A stretch of 57,506 bases of DNA from Asaia bogorensis (lineage in GTDB: Bacteria; Pseudomonadota; Alphaproteobacteria; Acetobacterales; Acetobacteraceae). The stretch lies in the NCBI GenBank assembly GCA_943333505.2, contig CALQTN020000021.1, forward strand, positions 1-57,506, given 5' to 3'. The position numbers and the translations under genes are program-made. The notes under the pieces were generated by a model that saw only the letters and a program-made list of their open reading frames with translations, made no database searches and was not told the DNA's origin. Numbering within the stretch: the stretch's first letter is position 1; every line of letters starts with the position of its first letter. Shown here one piece after another: positions 1-7,036 of the stretch.

Positions 1-149
1 GCGACGGGATGAGTCTGTCCGCAGCGTGCCCGAAGGCCCAACCAGTGGCTTTCGGGCATGCTGAAAATGCCTGATTTTGGCCCTAGAAACCGAAAATCGG
101 CGCTCAGGCAGAGAATATTCGGCTCTGAATGGGGTTCTTCAGCAGCCTG
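1..149. mobile_element. End of an IS5-like insertion sequence (partial)
   Basis: The segment ends at 149 with GTTCTTCAGCAGCCTG, the near-exact reverse complement of the sequence that begins the IS at 57363 (CAGGCTGCTGAAAAAC). It is followed directly by CTAG (150-153), the kind of 4-bp target used by IS5-group elements. No long reading frame is present, so this is the noncoding tail of the element. It contains a hairpin at 27-58 (arms TGCCCGAAGGCC and GGCTTTCGGGCA, one mismatch) that may end the transposase transcript. The rest of the element lies outside the window. Confidence 0.7.
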
Positions 150-217
150 CTAGAGTCTAGTTTTCACGATCATCTGTATCCGTCCAATCGAAGCCGATTG
201 AACGAATGATGATCTAG
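150..217 (+). repeat. CTAG-bounded palindromic repeat, copy 1 (second hairpin only)
   Basis: Starts and ends with CTAG. Between them is GTTTTCACGATCAT followed by a hairpin with arms CGTCCAATCG and CGATTGAACG (one G/T mismatch, loop AAGC) and a closing ATGAT. The same unit recurs at 57305-57362 and, inverted, at 15253-15310. The first hairpin of the composite, seen in the other two copies, is missing here because the insertion sequence occupies the CTAG that joins the two halves. Confidence 0.75.
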
Positions 218-234
218 TAACCTCGCGCTTGCGA

Positions 235-269
235 AGGGTGCGGTTCCAGGCGGAGCCGCACCCTTTTTT
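235..269 (+). terminator. Rho-independent terminator reading rightward
   Basis: The arms GGGTGCGGTTCC and GGAGCCGCACCC pair over about 12 bp (one G-T) around a short AGGC loop and are followed by TTTTTT. The U-tract is on the plus strand, so the site stops transcription arriving from the left (the IS side). It does not have the polarity to terminate the minus-strand GST gene that ends at 286. Confidence 0.7.
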
Positions 270-285
270 GCACATATCAAACCGT

Positions 286-885
286 TTACGCGGGCGGCGG
301 CGCAGTTTCCGCCAAGCAGCGGTCTTTCATCATCTCGTCGTACCAAGCGGCCAGGATCGGGTGACCAGGACGCCACGGCTCGGCTGCGAAGCGGAAATCA
401 AGATATCCCAGCGCGGCGACAATCGTGATGCTGCCGATGTCGACCACTTTATGCGGCAGATAGATTTCGAGGGCGTCAAGGCTGCGTGCAACTTTGGCGG
501 CCTGCTTGGCATGCAGATCCTCCCGGCCTGCGTCCATCGGTTTGCCCACTTCGCCACGACGGATCAGGCAGGCATCCATCATCCCGTCGCCCATCGCCTG
601 CTGCTTGAGTGCCCGCCAGCGCGCGCCGCCTGATGGCGGAAACATTGGTAGCGCATCGCCGATAGTGTCGAGAAATTCACAAACCACCGGGCTATCAAAC
701 AATGATAAACCATCATCGGTCATCAGACAGGGCACTTTGGACAGTGGATTTGCGGCAAGCAATTGCGCTTGATAGTCTGCGGTGCCACTGGTCAGTCGTT
801 CGATCCGCCCGTCAATCCCGCGGGCGATTGCACAGGCCATAACTTTGCGGACATATGGGCTGGCCGGCGAATAGAATAGCTTCAT
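286..885 (-). CDS. Glutathione S-transferase family protein
   Basis: A 199-residue soluble protein with the two-domain GST layout and the usual GST length. The N-terminal thioredoxin-like domain opens MKLFYSPASPYVRKV, placing the usual catalytic Ser (S6 or S9) after the first strand. Pro52 in KVPCL is the cis-proline and Asp64-Ser65 is the glutathione gamma-glutamyl contact. The all-alpha C-terminal half runs from about residue 85. Family members conjugate or reduce electrophiles with glutathione in the cytosol, but the substrate cannot be read from the sequence. It sits next to glyoxalase II, another glutathione enzyme, on the same strand with a 34-bp gap, so the two may be co-transcribed. 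Confidence 0.88.
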   Translation of the reverse strand: MKLFYSPASPYVRKVMACAIARGIDGRIERLTSGTADYQAQLLAANPLSKVPCLMTDDGLSLFDSPVVCEFLDTIGDALPMFPPSGGARWRALKQQAMGDGMMDACLIRRGEVGKPMDAGREDLHAKQAAKVARSLDALEIYLPHKVVDIGSITIVAALGYLDFRFAAEPWRPGHPILAAWYDEMMKDRCLAETAPPPA

Positions 886-919
886 GGTGATTTTTCCTAT
901 CGAGAATCATGGAGGGATG

Positions 920-1642
920 TCAGAACTTGTCCTTGCGTCCACGCAAATCGGCGAGCTGAGCAATCGTTTTAGCCCGCAAGAACGGGTTGCAGGCAAGTTC
1001 ATCGGACAGCAGGCTTGGGATGGTCGGTTTGCCGGCGGCCCGAAGAGATTTTACTCCCTCGGCATAGGCCGCAAGTGCGACATTGTCGGGATCGGCATGC
1101 ACCGCGAAGCGGGCGTTCGAGTCGGTGTATTCATGCCCGCAACACACCAGTGTCTCGCCAGGCAAAGTTGAAAATTGCGCAAGCGAGGCGAACATCTCAG
1201 CGGCGCTACCCTCAAGGAGGCGCCCGCAACCCAGGCTGAACAAAGTGTCGCCGGGCAGCAACACGCCGCCATCGGCAAAATAGAGACTGATATGGCCACG
1301 CGTATGCCCGGGGGTTTCCATTACCCGCGCTGAGGCAGATCCAACCATGATTGCATCGCCAGCGGCAACCGATCGATCAAGCTTTGGAAGCCGATGTGCG
1401 TCAGCTGTGGCGCCAATCACCGGGGCACCATAGCGTGCACGAATATCGTCGGTTCCGGCTATGTGGTCGCCGTGGTGGTGGGTCAGCAGGATCATATCCA
1501 AACGTCCGCCGGCGGCGTCGATCGCGGCCGAGATCGGACCTGGATCCGCCGGATCCACGATCGCGGTCGTGCCGGTTTCGCTGCAGCGCAGCAACCAAGC
1601 ATAGTTATCGGAAAGTATGGGAACAGCCGTTGCAATGATCAT
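920..1642 (-). CDS. gloB: Hydroxyacylglutathione hydrolase (glyoxalase II)
   Basis: A metallo-beta-lactamase fold enzyme that hydrolyses S-D-lactoylglutathione to D-lactate and glutathione, the second step of methylglyoxal detoxification. The binuclear metal site is complete: THHHGDH at residues 54-60, His113 in PGHT, Asp132 in LPGDT and His170 in GHEYT. The family signature FSLGCGRLLEG follows the Asp, and the C-terminal glutathione-binding domain is present, giving the usual length of about 240. I start it at the internal Met before IIATAVPILSDNYAW because family members begin there. The frame extends 12 codons further upstream to 1678 without family similarity. A methyltransferase gene diverges from it with a 76-bp shared promoter region. 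Confidence 0.93.
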   Translation of the reverse strand: MIIATAVPILSDNYAWLLRCSETGTTAIVDPADPGPISAAIDAAGGRLDMILLTHHHGDHIAGTDDIRARYGAPVIGATADAHRLPKLDRSVAAGDAIMVGSASARVMETPGHTRGHISLYFADGGVLLPGDTLFSLGCGRLLEGSAAEMFASLAQFSTLPGETLVCCGHEYTDSNARFAVHADPDNVALAAYAEGVKSLRAAGKPTIPSLLSDELACNPFLRAKTIAQLADLRGRKDKF

Positions 1643-1718
1643 CGCCAAACTTTGCACCAGGACGGGGGCGGGGCGCAAATCCTCAACCGACGGTCGCTGG
1701 TTGTGATAGTATGCCGCT

Positions 1719-2447
1719 ATGGCGACTGATGTCCTAACTGCCGCAGAATTCTACAGCTCTCGTAAGGGTGCGGTCGCCGCGCGGCTGTTGCGGGCGCGTC
1801 TAGCAGCGATGTGGCCGAACCTCGCTGGGAAAAAATTGTTGGGAATTGGCTATCCAACGCCCTATTTGCGGCAGTGGCGGGACGAGGCGCGGGCCTGCAT
1901 CGCACTGACGCCAAGCCAGATTGGTATTGCGCCGTGGCCGGTCGGGCACGCGAATATGTCGTGTACCGCTGAGGAAGATGCCCTACCTTTCGTGGATTGC
2001 AGCGTTGACAGAGTACTTCTGGTGCATGGTCTGGAAGCGGCTGAGCGGGCGCGCCCATTGCTGAGAGAAATTTGGCGGGTGCTTGCAGATGATGGACGCC
2101 TGCTCGTGGTCACGCCGAACCGATCCGGGATGTGGGCGCATCTGGAGAGTACGCCGTTTGGGCAGGGACAGCCTTATTCGGCCGGACAGATTGCGCGGCT
2201 GTTGCACGCGACGATGTTTCGCGAGGAGCGCCGCGACACCGCACTGTTCATACCCCCCACGGATTTGCGCATCATTCTACGTGCGGCGCCAATATGGGAA
2301 CGTAGCGGGCGACGCCTGTTGCCTGGTTTCGCCGGTGTGACGATCACTGAGGCGTCGAAGGATCTCTATGCCGTCATTCCGCTTCAACGCAGGGTTCGGC
2401 GTACGGTCTTGGCGGAGGCCGTTTATCTGTCGATAACAAAAGCCTGA
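1719..2447 (+). CDS. Class I SAM-dependent methyltransferase
   Basis: A 242-residue protein with a Rossmann-type methyltransferase core. The glycine loop is LGIGYP (residues 41-46), an acidic/adenine-contact region follows in SCTAEEDALPF, and the post-motif LREIWRVLADDGRLLVV is typical of methyltransferase domain 11 families. The C-terminal 80 residues carry no catalytic motif I recognise. The substrate is unknown. Genes of this type are often found divergent from gloB in alphaproteobacteria, as here, which suggests a conserved but undefined link. Its stop lies one base from the stop of the convergent chpT gene. Confidence 0.82.
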   Translation: MATDVLTAAEFYSSRKGAVAARLLRARLAAMWPNLAGKKLLGIGYPTPYLRQWRDEARACIALTPSQIGIAPWPVGHANMSCTAEEDALPFVDCSVDRVLLVHGLEAAERARPLLREIWRVLADDGRLLVVTPNRSGMWAHLESTPFGQGQPYSAGQIARLLHATMFREERRDTALFIPPTDLRIILRAAPIWERSGRRLLPGFAGVTITEASKDLYAVIPLQRRVRRTVLAEAVYLSITKA

Positions 2448-2448
2448 C

Positions 2449-3078
2449 CTAAGGCGCTTGGCCGAGTCGCAGCAGCAGCGGCGGCACTGCGTCCTGGTTC
2501 GGGCCGAGCAGTGCTGATATTGTCACGCCGGCAGCCTGCGCCAGCAAAACAGTTAGCGGCGCTTGCAGTTTGGCCGGGTCATCCAGCATCTCCCAAGCGC
2601 GATCTGGATTTGCGACGAGCCCCATGAACCCTGCTGGCCACCCGGCAGCCTTGCCCGCGATGCCGAATACGACCTCTCCGGATGGATTGCCGCCAATGAT
2701 GATCGATCCATTGCCCTGCACGCATTCTACAGCCAATAGTAGCGCGTTAAGCGCTACCCTTGCTCCGGCAGCGCCGAATGTGCCTTCAGGATCAAGATCA
2801 TCAGTCGTGATCGCGACGTGCTTGGTAGCCAGGCTGGCGGCAATTGCGGAGAACTCGGTAACTGACATTGCTACTGGCCCACCCCAGGCTGCCCGCAACA
2901 GGCGGATGCGCCGAACCATCGCATGTGTTGCGTCGGCCATGATCGCTTTGGCTTCTTTCGCAAATAGCGGTTCATCTTCCGCTACGCCGTAAGCGCCCAG
3001 CAATGCCCCGAGAGGACTGCTCAGGTCATGGCACAATCGAATTGTCAGTATTTCGGCGAGGCGGAGTCCATTGCTCAT
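2449..3078 (-). CDS. chpT: ChpT-like histidine phosphotransferase
   Basis: Relays phosphate from the hybrid kinase CckA to the cell-cycle regulators CtrA and CpdR in alphaproteobacteria. The protein is 209 residues, the usual length. The H-box is RLCHDLSSPLG at residues 14-24, with His17 as the phospho-acceptor; it forms the dimeric four-helix bundle of the family. The C-terminal half resembles a degenerate kinase ATPase domain that in ChpT does not bind ATP. I chose the Met at 3078 because AGAGGTG lies 8 bases upstream; the frame extends to a Met at 3105. cckA, ctrA and cpdR are not in the window. It is divergent from moaA. Confidence 0.88.
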   Translation of the reverse strand: MSNGLRLAEILTIRLCHDLSSPLGALLGAYGVAEDEPLFAKEAKAIMADATHAMVRRIRLLRAAWGGPVAMSVTEFSAIAASLATKHVAITTDDLDPEGTFGAAGARVALNALLLAVECVQGNGSIIIGGNPSGEVVFGIAGKAAGWPAGFMGLVANPDRAWEMLDDPAKLQAPLTVLLAQAAGVTISALLGPNQDAVPPLLLRLGQAP

Positions 3079-3197
3079 CACAGGCACCTCTTCGATGGTC
3101 TTCACGTGCCCAGTTAGGGCAGCCGTCCGTCGCTATTTTTTGTGCACATGTCATTCCGACATAACGGACATCCCCACACCCGTCTATGCCCGGGGGG

Positions 3198-3222
3198 ATG
3201 TTTACTTGCCAACAGTAAACAT
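3198..3222. promoter_or_regulatory. Perfect 25-bp dyad, probable operator
   Basis: Two perfect 9-bp half-sites, ATGTTTACT and AGTAAACAT, are separated by 7 bases in the region between divergent chpT and moaA. The site is about 105 bp upstream of the chosen moaA start and about 120 bp upstream of chpT. A perfect 18-base match in an intergenic region is what a dimeric repressor such as a TetR, LacI or MarR protein would use. No regulator gene is adjacent. Neither flank has a U-tract, so it is not a terminator. Confidence 0.55.
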
Positions 3223-3327
3223 GCGGTGAACCGGTCGGCAGGTTCAGCTTTGGCCCTTGCATCCTGGACCGGAAGCGCCGACATTCGTTATACCCGTTGG
3301 GGCACAACCATTGCTGAGCACACTCAC

Positions 3328-4317
3328 ATGATCGACCCGTTCGGCCGCGCCATCACCTATTTGCGCGTATCGGTCACCGACCGCTGCGATCTGCGTTGCA
3401 CGTATTGTATGTCCGACGACATGAAGTTCCTGCCCAAGGCAGAATTGCTGACACTCGAGGAACTCGATCGTCTCTGCGGCGCGTTCATCCGGCTTGGCAC
3501 TGATAAGATCCGCATAACCGGCGGCGAACCGCTGGTGCGGCGTGATGTGCAGCAATTATTCGCAGCCCTCGGCCGTCGCCTTGGCGCCGGTGGGTTGCGC
3601 GAACTGACGCTGACAACCAACGGTACCACTCTTGCCCAGCATGCCGAAATGCTGGCAGCGTCTGGGGTGAAGCGGGTCAATGTCAGCCTCGATACGCTTG
3701 ATCCGGCAAAGTTTACCGCCATCACCAGGCGCGGCAAAATCGAAAAGACGCTGGACGGTATTTTTGCGGCCAAGGCCGCCGGACTTGCGGTCAAGATCAA
3801 CGCGGTAGCGCTGAAAGGGTTCAACGAGGACGAGATCAGCCCGATGCTGGCATGGTGTGGCGAGCACGGCTTTGATCTCTGCCTGATTGAGACCATGCCA
3901 ATGGGCGCGATCGAGGAAGACCGCACGGACCAGTATCTGCCGCTGTCGCTGGTGCGCTCACGTCTGCGTAAAAGTTGGACCCTGGATGACACGGATTACC
4001 GCACCGGCGGGCCGGCGCGCTATTACAACGTCGCCGAAACTGGCCAGCGAGTTGGGTTCATCACGCCGATGACCCATAATTTTTGCGAAAGTTGCAACCG
4101 GGTTCGGCTGACCTGCACCGGCACGCTCTATATGTGTCTCGGGCAGGACGACGCCGCCGATTTCCGCGGCCTGTTGCGAGACGGGATTGACGATGCCGGG
4201 CTCGACACTGCCATTCGTGCCGCCATTGCGCGCAAGCCGAAAGGTCATGACTTCATCATCGACCGTGACCATCAGGCGCCCGCCGTGGTCCGCCATATGA
4301 GCGTGACCGGAGGGTAG
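3328..4317 (+). CDS. moaA: GTP 3',8-cyclase MoaA
   Basis: A radical SAM enzyme that rearranges GTP in the first step of molybdenum cofactor synthesis. The N-terminal 4Fe-4S cluster motif is C20-DLR-C24-TY-C27. The GGEP motif (RITGGEPL) binds SAM, and the C-terminal cluster is CESC followed 13 residues later by a third Cys. The protein ends in GlyGly, the conserved MoaA tail required for activation. At 329 residues it has standard length. The Met at 3328 is chosen because family members begin M-D-xFGR; the open frame extends 62 codons upstream through the operator without similarity. No other moa gene is present, although a molybdoenzyme is encoded at 35258. The next gene starts 1 bp after its stop. 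Confidence 0.95.
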   Translation: MIDPFGRAITYLRVSVTDRCDLRCTYCMSDDMKFLPKAELLTLEELDRLCGAFIRLGTDKIRITGGEPLVRRDVQQLFAALGRRLGAGGLRELTLTTNGTTLAQHAEMLAASGVKRVNVSLDTLDPAKFTAITRRGKIEKTLDGIFAAKAAGLAVKINAVALKGFNEDEISPMLAWCGEHGFDLCLIETMPMGAIEEDRTDQYLPLSLVRSRLRKSWTLDDTDYRTGGPARYYNVAETGQRVGFITPMTHNFCESCNRVRLTCTGTLYMCLGQDDAADFRGLLRDGIDDAGLDTAIRAAIARKPKGHDFIIDRDHQAPAVVRHMSVTGG

Positions 4318-4318
4318 C

Positions 4319-5140
4319 ATGCCGACCCAAGTTGAAAAAATCGTCACTTTCCGCACCCTGCATGCGGGGCCGGGTGCTCTCATTATCCCCAACCCGTTCG
4401 ATGCCGGCTCGGCCCGCCTGCTCGCCGGCCTCGGGGCCAAGGCCCTCGCCACGTCCAGCGGCGGCTTTGCCGGTACGCTTGGCCGCCGCGACGGACGGGT
4501 GAGCCGCGACGAAGCCCTCGCCCATGCCCGGCTGGTGGTGGACGCGGTCGACATACCAGTCGCCGCCGACCTCGAAAACGGTTTCGGCCATGCCCCGGAT
4601 TTCGCCGCCGAAACCGTGACGTTGGCGTCCGTAACCGGCCTTGCCGGCTGCTCGATCGAGGACGCGACCGGCATCGCCGACCAGCCGCTTTATGATTTCG
4701 ACACCGCGGTCGCCCGCGTCACCGCGTCCGTCGCTGCCGCGAAATCCCTCGGCAACGGCTTCGTGCTGACGGCGCGGACCGAGAACTTCCTGCGCGGCAA
4801 TCCTGATCTCGCCGACACCATCCGCCGCCTGCAAGCCTTTGCCGCTGCAGGCGCCGACGTGCTGATGGCGCCTGGTCTGCCTGATCTCGTGGCCGTGCGC
4901 GCGGTGTGTGCCGCGCTCGACAAGCCGGTGAATTTCATGGTCGGCATTCCTGGCAAATCCTTCAGCCGCGCTGAACTCGAAGCCGCCGGTGTGCGCCGCA
5001 TCAGCCTCGCGACATCCTTGTGGCGGGCTGCCATGGCAGCCACTGCGCGGGCCGCGACCGAGGCGTTGGAGGATGGCACCTTCGGTTACATCGCCACGAA
5101 CGCCCTGACCCCCGATCTTGGAACCTATATGCGGGCCTGA
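4319..5140 (+). CDS. Isocitrate lyase/PEP mutase family protein
   Basis: A 273-residue single-domain TIM barrel of the isocitrate lyase/phosphoenolpyruvate phosphomutase superfamily. Metal-binding residues lie in AADLENGFG (Asp84, Glu86), and further conserved segments are SSGGFAG and SIEDATG. The KKCGH motif of true isocitrate lyase is absent, so it is not the glyoxylate-cycle enzyme. Related short proteins include methylisocitrate lyase, oxaloacetate decarboxylase and phosphonopyruvate hydrolase; I cannot choose among them. It starts one base after moaA stops and is probably translated from the same message. Confidence 0.85.
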   Translation: MPTQVEKIVTFRTLHAGPGALIIPNPFDAGSARLLAGLGAKALATSSGGFAGTLGRRDGRVSRDEALAHARLVVDAVDIPVAADLENGFGHAPDFAAETVTLASVTGLAGCSIEDATGIADQPLYDFDTAVARVTASVAAAKSLGNGFVLTARTENFLRGNPDLADTIRRLQAFAAAGADVLMAPGLPDLVAVRAVCAALDKPVNFMVGIPGKSFSRAELEAAGVRRISLATSLWRAAMAATARAATEALEDGTFGYIATNALTPDLGTYMRA

Positions 5141-5254
5141 ATCCGCGCCCAATGCGGCGAGGATTTCAAGTTCGACCGGCCCTTGATGGCCTGGATGCTG
5201 GTGGGCGTCGGCAAAACCATGGAGGATACCGCCGATGAATGGACGCGCCCAAGG
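5141..5254 (+). pseudogene. Possible remnant of a DUF6434-type protein
   Basis: The gap before arsC is readable in the same frame as the preceding gene, directly after its stop. It gives QCGEDFKFDRPLMAWM and then GKTMEDTADEWTR. This resembles, from memory, the C-terminal motif of small DUF6434 (SAP-like) proteins, in which F-x-F, FMAWM and GKT-x-x-DA-x-x-W recur. There is no N-terminal part and no good start codon, and the frame runs on into arsC. I read it as a decayed tail of a lost gene. Chance resemblance is possible over so short a stretch. Confidence 0.35.
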
Positions 5255-5264
5255 GGAGCCAAAA

Positions 5265-5609
5265 ATGAAAATCTACCACAACCCGTCCTGCGGCACGTCA
5301 CGCAAGGCGCTGGCGATGATTGAAGCCGCCGGAATTGCGCCCGAGATCATTCTCTATCTCAAAACCCCACCAAATGCCGCCGAGCTTACCACGTTGATCG
5401 CCAGGCTTGGGATCGCCCCACGCGCGCTACTGCGCCGGAAGGAGGCAGTTTACGGCAACCTTGGCTTGGATAGCCCCAGTCTGTCCGACGTGGCTCTGAT
5501 CGCGGCGATGGCGGCAAACCCGATCCTGATCGAACGGCCGATCGTCGTCACTGGCGACCAGGCGGTTCTGGGCCGCCCGCTCGAAGCGGTCGCGGCGCTG
5601 CTGGCATGA
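5265..5609 (+). CDS. arsC: ArsC family arsenate reductase-like protein
   Basis: A 114-residue thioredoxin-fold protein of the glutaredoxin-coupled ArsC/Spx/YffB superfamily. The active-site Cys9 sits in NPSCGTSRKAL. The characteristic later segment RRKEAVYGNLGLD and the C-terminal NPILIERPIVVTGDQAVLGRP are both present. The classic enzyme reduces arsenate to arsenite with glutathione and glutaredoxin. No arsB, arsR or acr3 is nearby, so arsenic resistance is not shown by context. The start at 5265 follows an AAGGGGAG ribosome site; an in-frame Met at 5235 has none. It overlaps the next gene by ATGA. Confidence 0.85.
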   Translation: MKIYHNPSCGTSRKALAMIEAAGIAPEIILYLKTPPNAAELTTLIARLGIAPRALLRRKEAVYGNLGLDSPSLSDVALIAAMAANPILIERPIVVTGDQAVLGRPLEAVAALLA

Positions 5610-6082
5610 CCGCGCTGACCATCACCCGCGCGACCGCGCCGACCGACGCGGTGCGCCTGCTGATCGGCGAACTCGACGCGACGCTCGCCGCCGAATACCC
5701 CCCCGAACAGCGCCACGGCCTGGCGTTGGATGCGATATTCGCGCCGCATATGCGGTTTTTCGTCGCCAGCCTGAACGGCGCGCCGGTCGGCTGCGGCGGG
5801 GTGGCGCTGTTTGACGGCTTTGGCGAGGTCAAGCGCATGTATGTCCGTGACGCCGCCCGTGGCAAAGGCGTTGCCCAGAAAGTCCTGGCACGGCTTGAAG
5901 CCGAGGCACGGGCGGCCGGTTTGCCGGTGCTGCGGCTCGAAACCGGCACTGCGCAACATGCGGCGATGCGCTTGTACGAACGCGCCGGGTTCAAGGTGTG
6001 TGATGCTTTCGGGGATTATCTGACGAAGGCCGCCGCATCGATCACGACCAGCGTGTTTTTCGAAAAATCGCTGGGCGCTTAG
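5606..6082 (+). CDS. GNAT family N-acetyltransferase
   Basis: A 158-residue acetyltransferase with the acetyl-CoA pyrophosphate loop RGKGVA at residues 85-90, preceded by the VKRMYV strand, and the C-terminal AMRLYERAGF motif. The acceptor is unknown. The ATG overlaps the arsC stop (ATGA), so the two are translationally coupled. The 3' end overlaps the convergent methyltransferase by 4 bp. Confidence 0.88.
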   Translation: MTALTITRATAPTDAVRLLIGELDATLAAEYPPEQRHGLALDAIFAPHMRFFVASLNGAPVGCGGVALFDGFGEVKRMYVRDAARGKGVAQKVLARLEAEARAAGLPVLRLETGTAQHAAMRLYERAGFKVCDAFGDYLTKAAASITTSVFFEKSLGA

Positions 6083-6936
6083 TCCAGGTCGTCCTTCAAC
6101 GCATCGGCTAACGAAACCGTGGCACTCCCGCGCGCTTTCGGCTTTGGTTGGCTCGGCGCCGGCGCCCAGGCGGTCAGCATCGCCAGCCGCAGGGTTGCCC
6201 GCACCCGCCCGTTATCCGATGGAAGCCGCGCCACCGCGAACGGAAAAAGCCCACGCGGCGGAATGCGCCGATCACGCAGGCGCACGGCATTGGTTTCTCC
6301 TGCGGCGCGTAGATCGCGTAGCAATGCAAAACGGTCGGCGTACATCAACCCGATTTCATCCAGATCGGCGACCGGCAGGGTAAATCCCGCGCGTTGCAAC
6401 AGCGCCGCGCAATCGGGCAGATCGGGGAAGGGCGACACCCTGGGCGCGGCGCCGCCGGTCAGCTCGGCCTCGGCCTCAGTCAACGCGGTGCGTAATTCCG
6501 CCAAAGTCCCCAGCGCCGGAACACTCGCCAGGAACAGCCCGTCCGGCTTCAAGGCGCGACGCAGCTGGATCAGCGCGCCGGGCAGGTCGTTTATCCAATG
6601 CAGCGACAAATTCGCCACAATGAGATCGAAACTTGCCGGTGCGAAGGGCAGGAATTCTTCGTCCGCTGCCACCCCGCCGGGATGCAGCGCTGCCATCGCT
6701 GGCGACAGATCGCAACTTGTCACCTGCATGCCGCGCGCGCCGAGCATGGGCGCCACCACCCCACGCCCGCCCACGTCCAGTGCGGTGGTAAAGCGACGGT
6801 TCACATCATCCAGCCGATCCAACAACCGGTCGGCCACTTCGCCCAGCACGTCGGCAACCTGCCCGACCGCGCCGGCGGCGCGGTCGCGGTGGCGGCGCAC
6901 GGCCGGACGGTCAAACACCTGCATTTCTCGCGACAT
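6079..6936 (-). CDS. BioC/NDUFAF5-like methyltransferase
   Basis: A 285-residue class I methyltransferase that starts MQVFDRPAVRRHRDRAAG after four leader residues, the start typical of the alphaproteobacterial relatives of NDUFAF5, the mitochondrial complex I assembly factor. The SAM-binding loop is TALDVGGRG (residues 52-60), with the acidic residue in TSCDLSP. NLSLHWINDLPGAL is the family-specific motif. The C-terminal 45 residues are basic and proline-rich. In many alphaproteobacteria this gene lies next to comF and grxC, as it does here in divergent orientation. Function as a hydroxylase/methyltransferase for complex I or in biotin synthesis is not resolved by sequence. The start could also be the Met at 6924. 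Confidence 0.83.
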   Translation of the reverse strand: MSREMQVFDRPAVRRHRDRAAGAVGQVADVLGEVADRLLDRLDDVNRRFTTALDVGGRGVVAPMLGARGMQVTSCDLSPAMAALHPGGVAADEEFLPFAPASFDLIVANLSLHWINDLPGALIQLRRALKPDGLFLASVPALGTLAELRTALTEAEAELTGGAAPRVSPFPDLPDCAALLQRAGFTLPVADLDEIGLMYADRFALLRDLRAAGETNAVRLRDRRIPPRGLFPFAVARLPSDNGRVRATLRLAMLTAWAPAPSQPKPKARGSATVSLADALKDDLD

Positions 6937-7036
6937 CGGCTAGATGTGCGCTGCCTTTGGCGATCTGCCAACCCCGTTTGCCGTTCGTGGGCTGCATGGC
7001 TATGGTCCAGGTCAATGCCCAAACGAGGATCTGCCC

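Noticed and set aside
3106-3327. Possible molybdenum cofactor riboswitch before moaA
   Set aside because: I looked for the conserved Moco-element stems and found only the 25-bp dyad, which fits a protein operator better.
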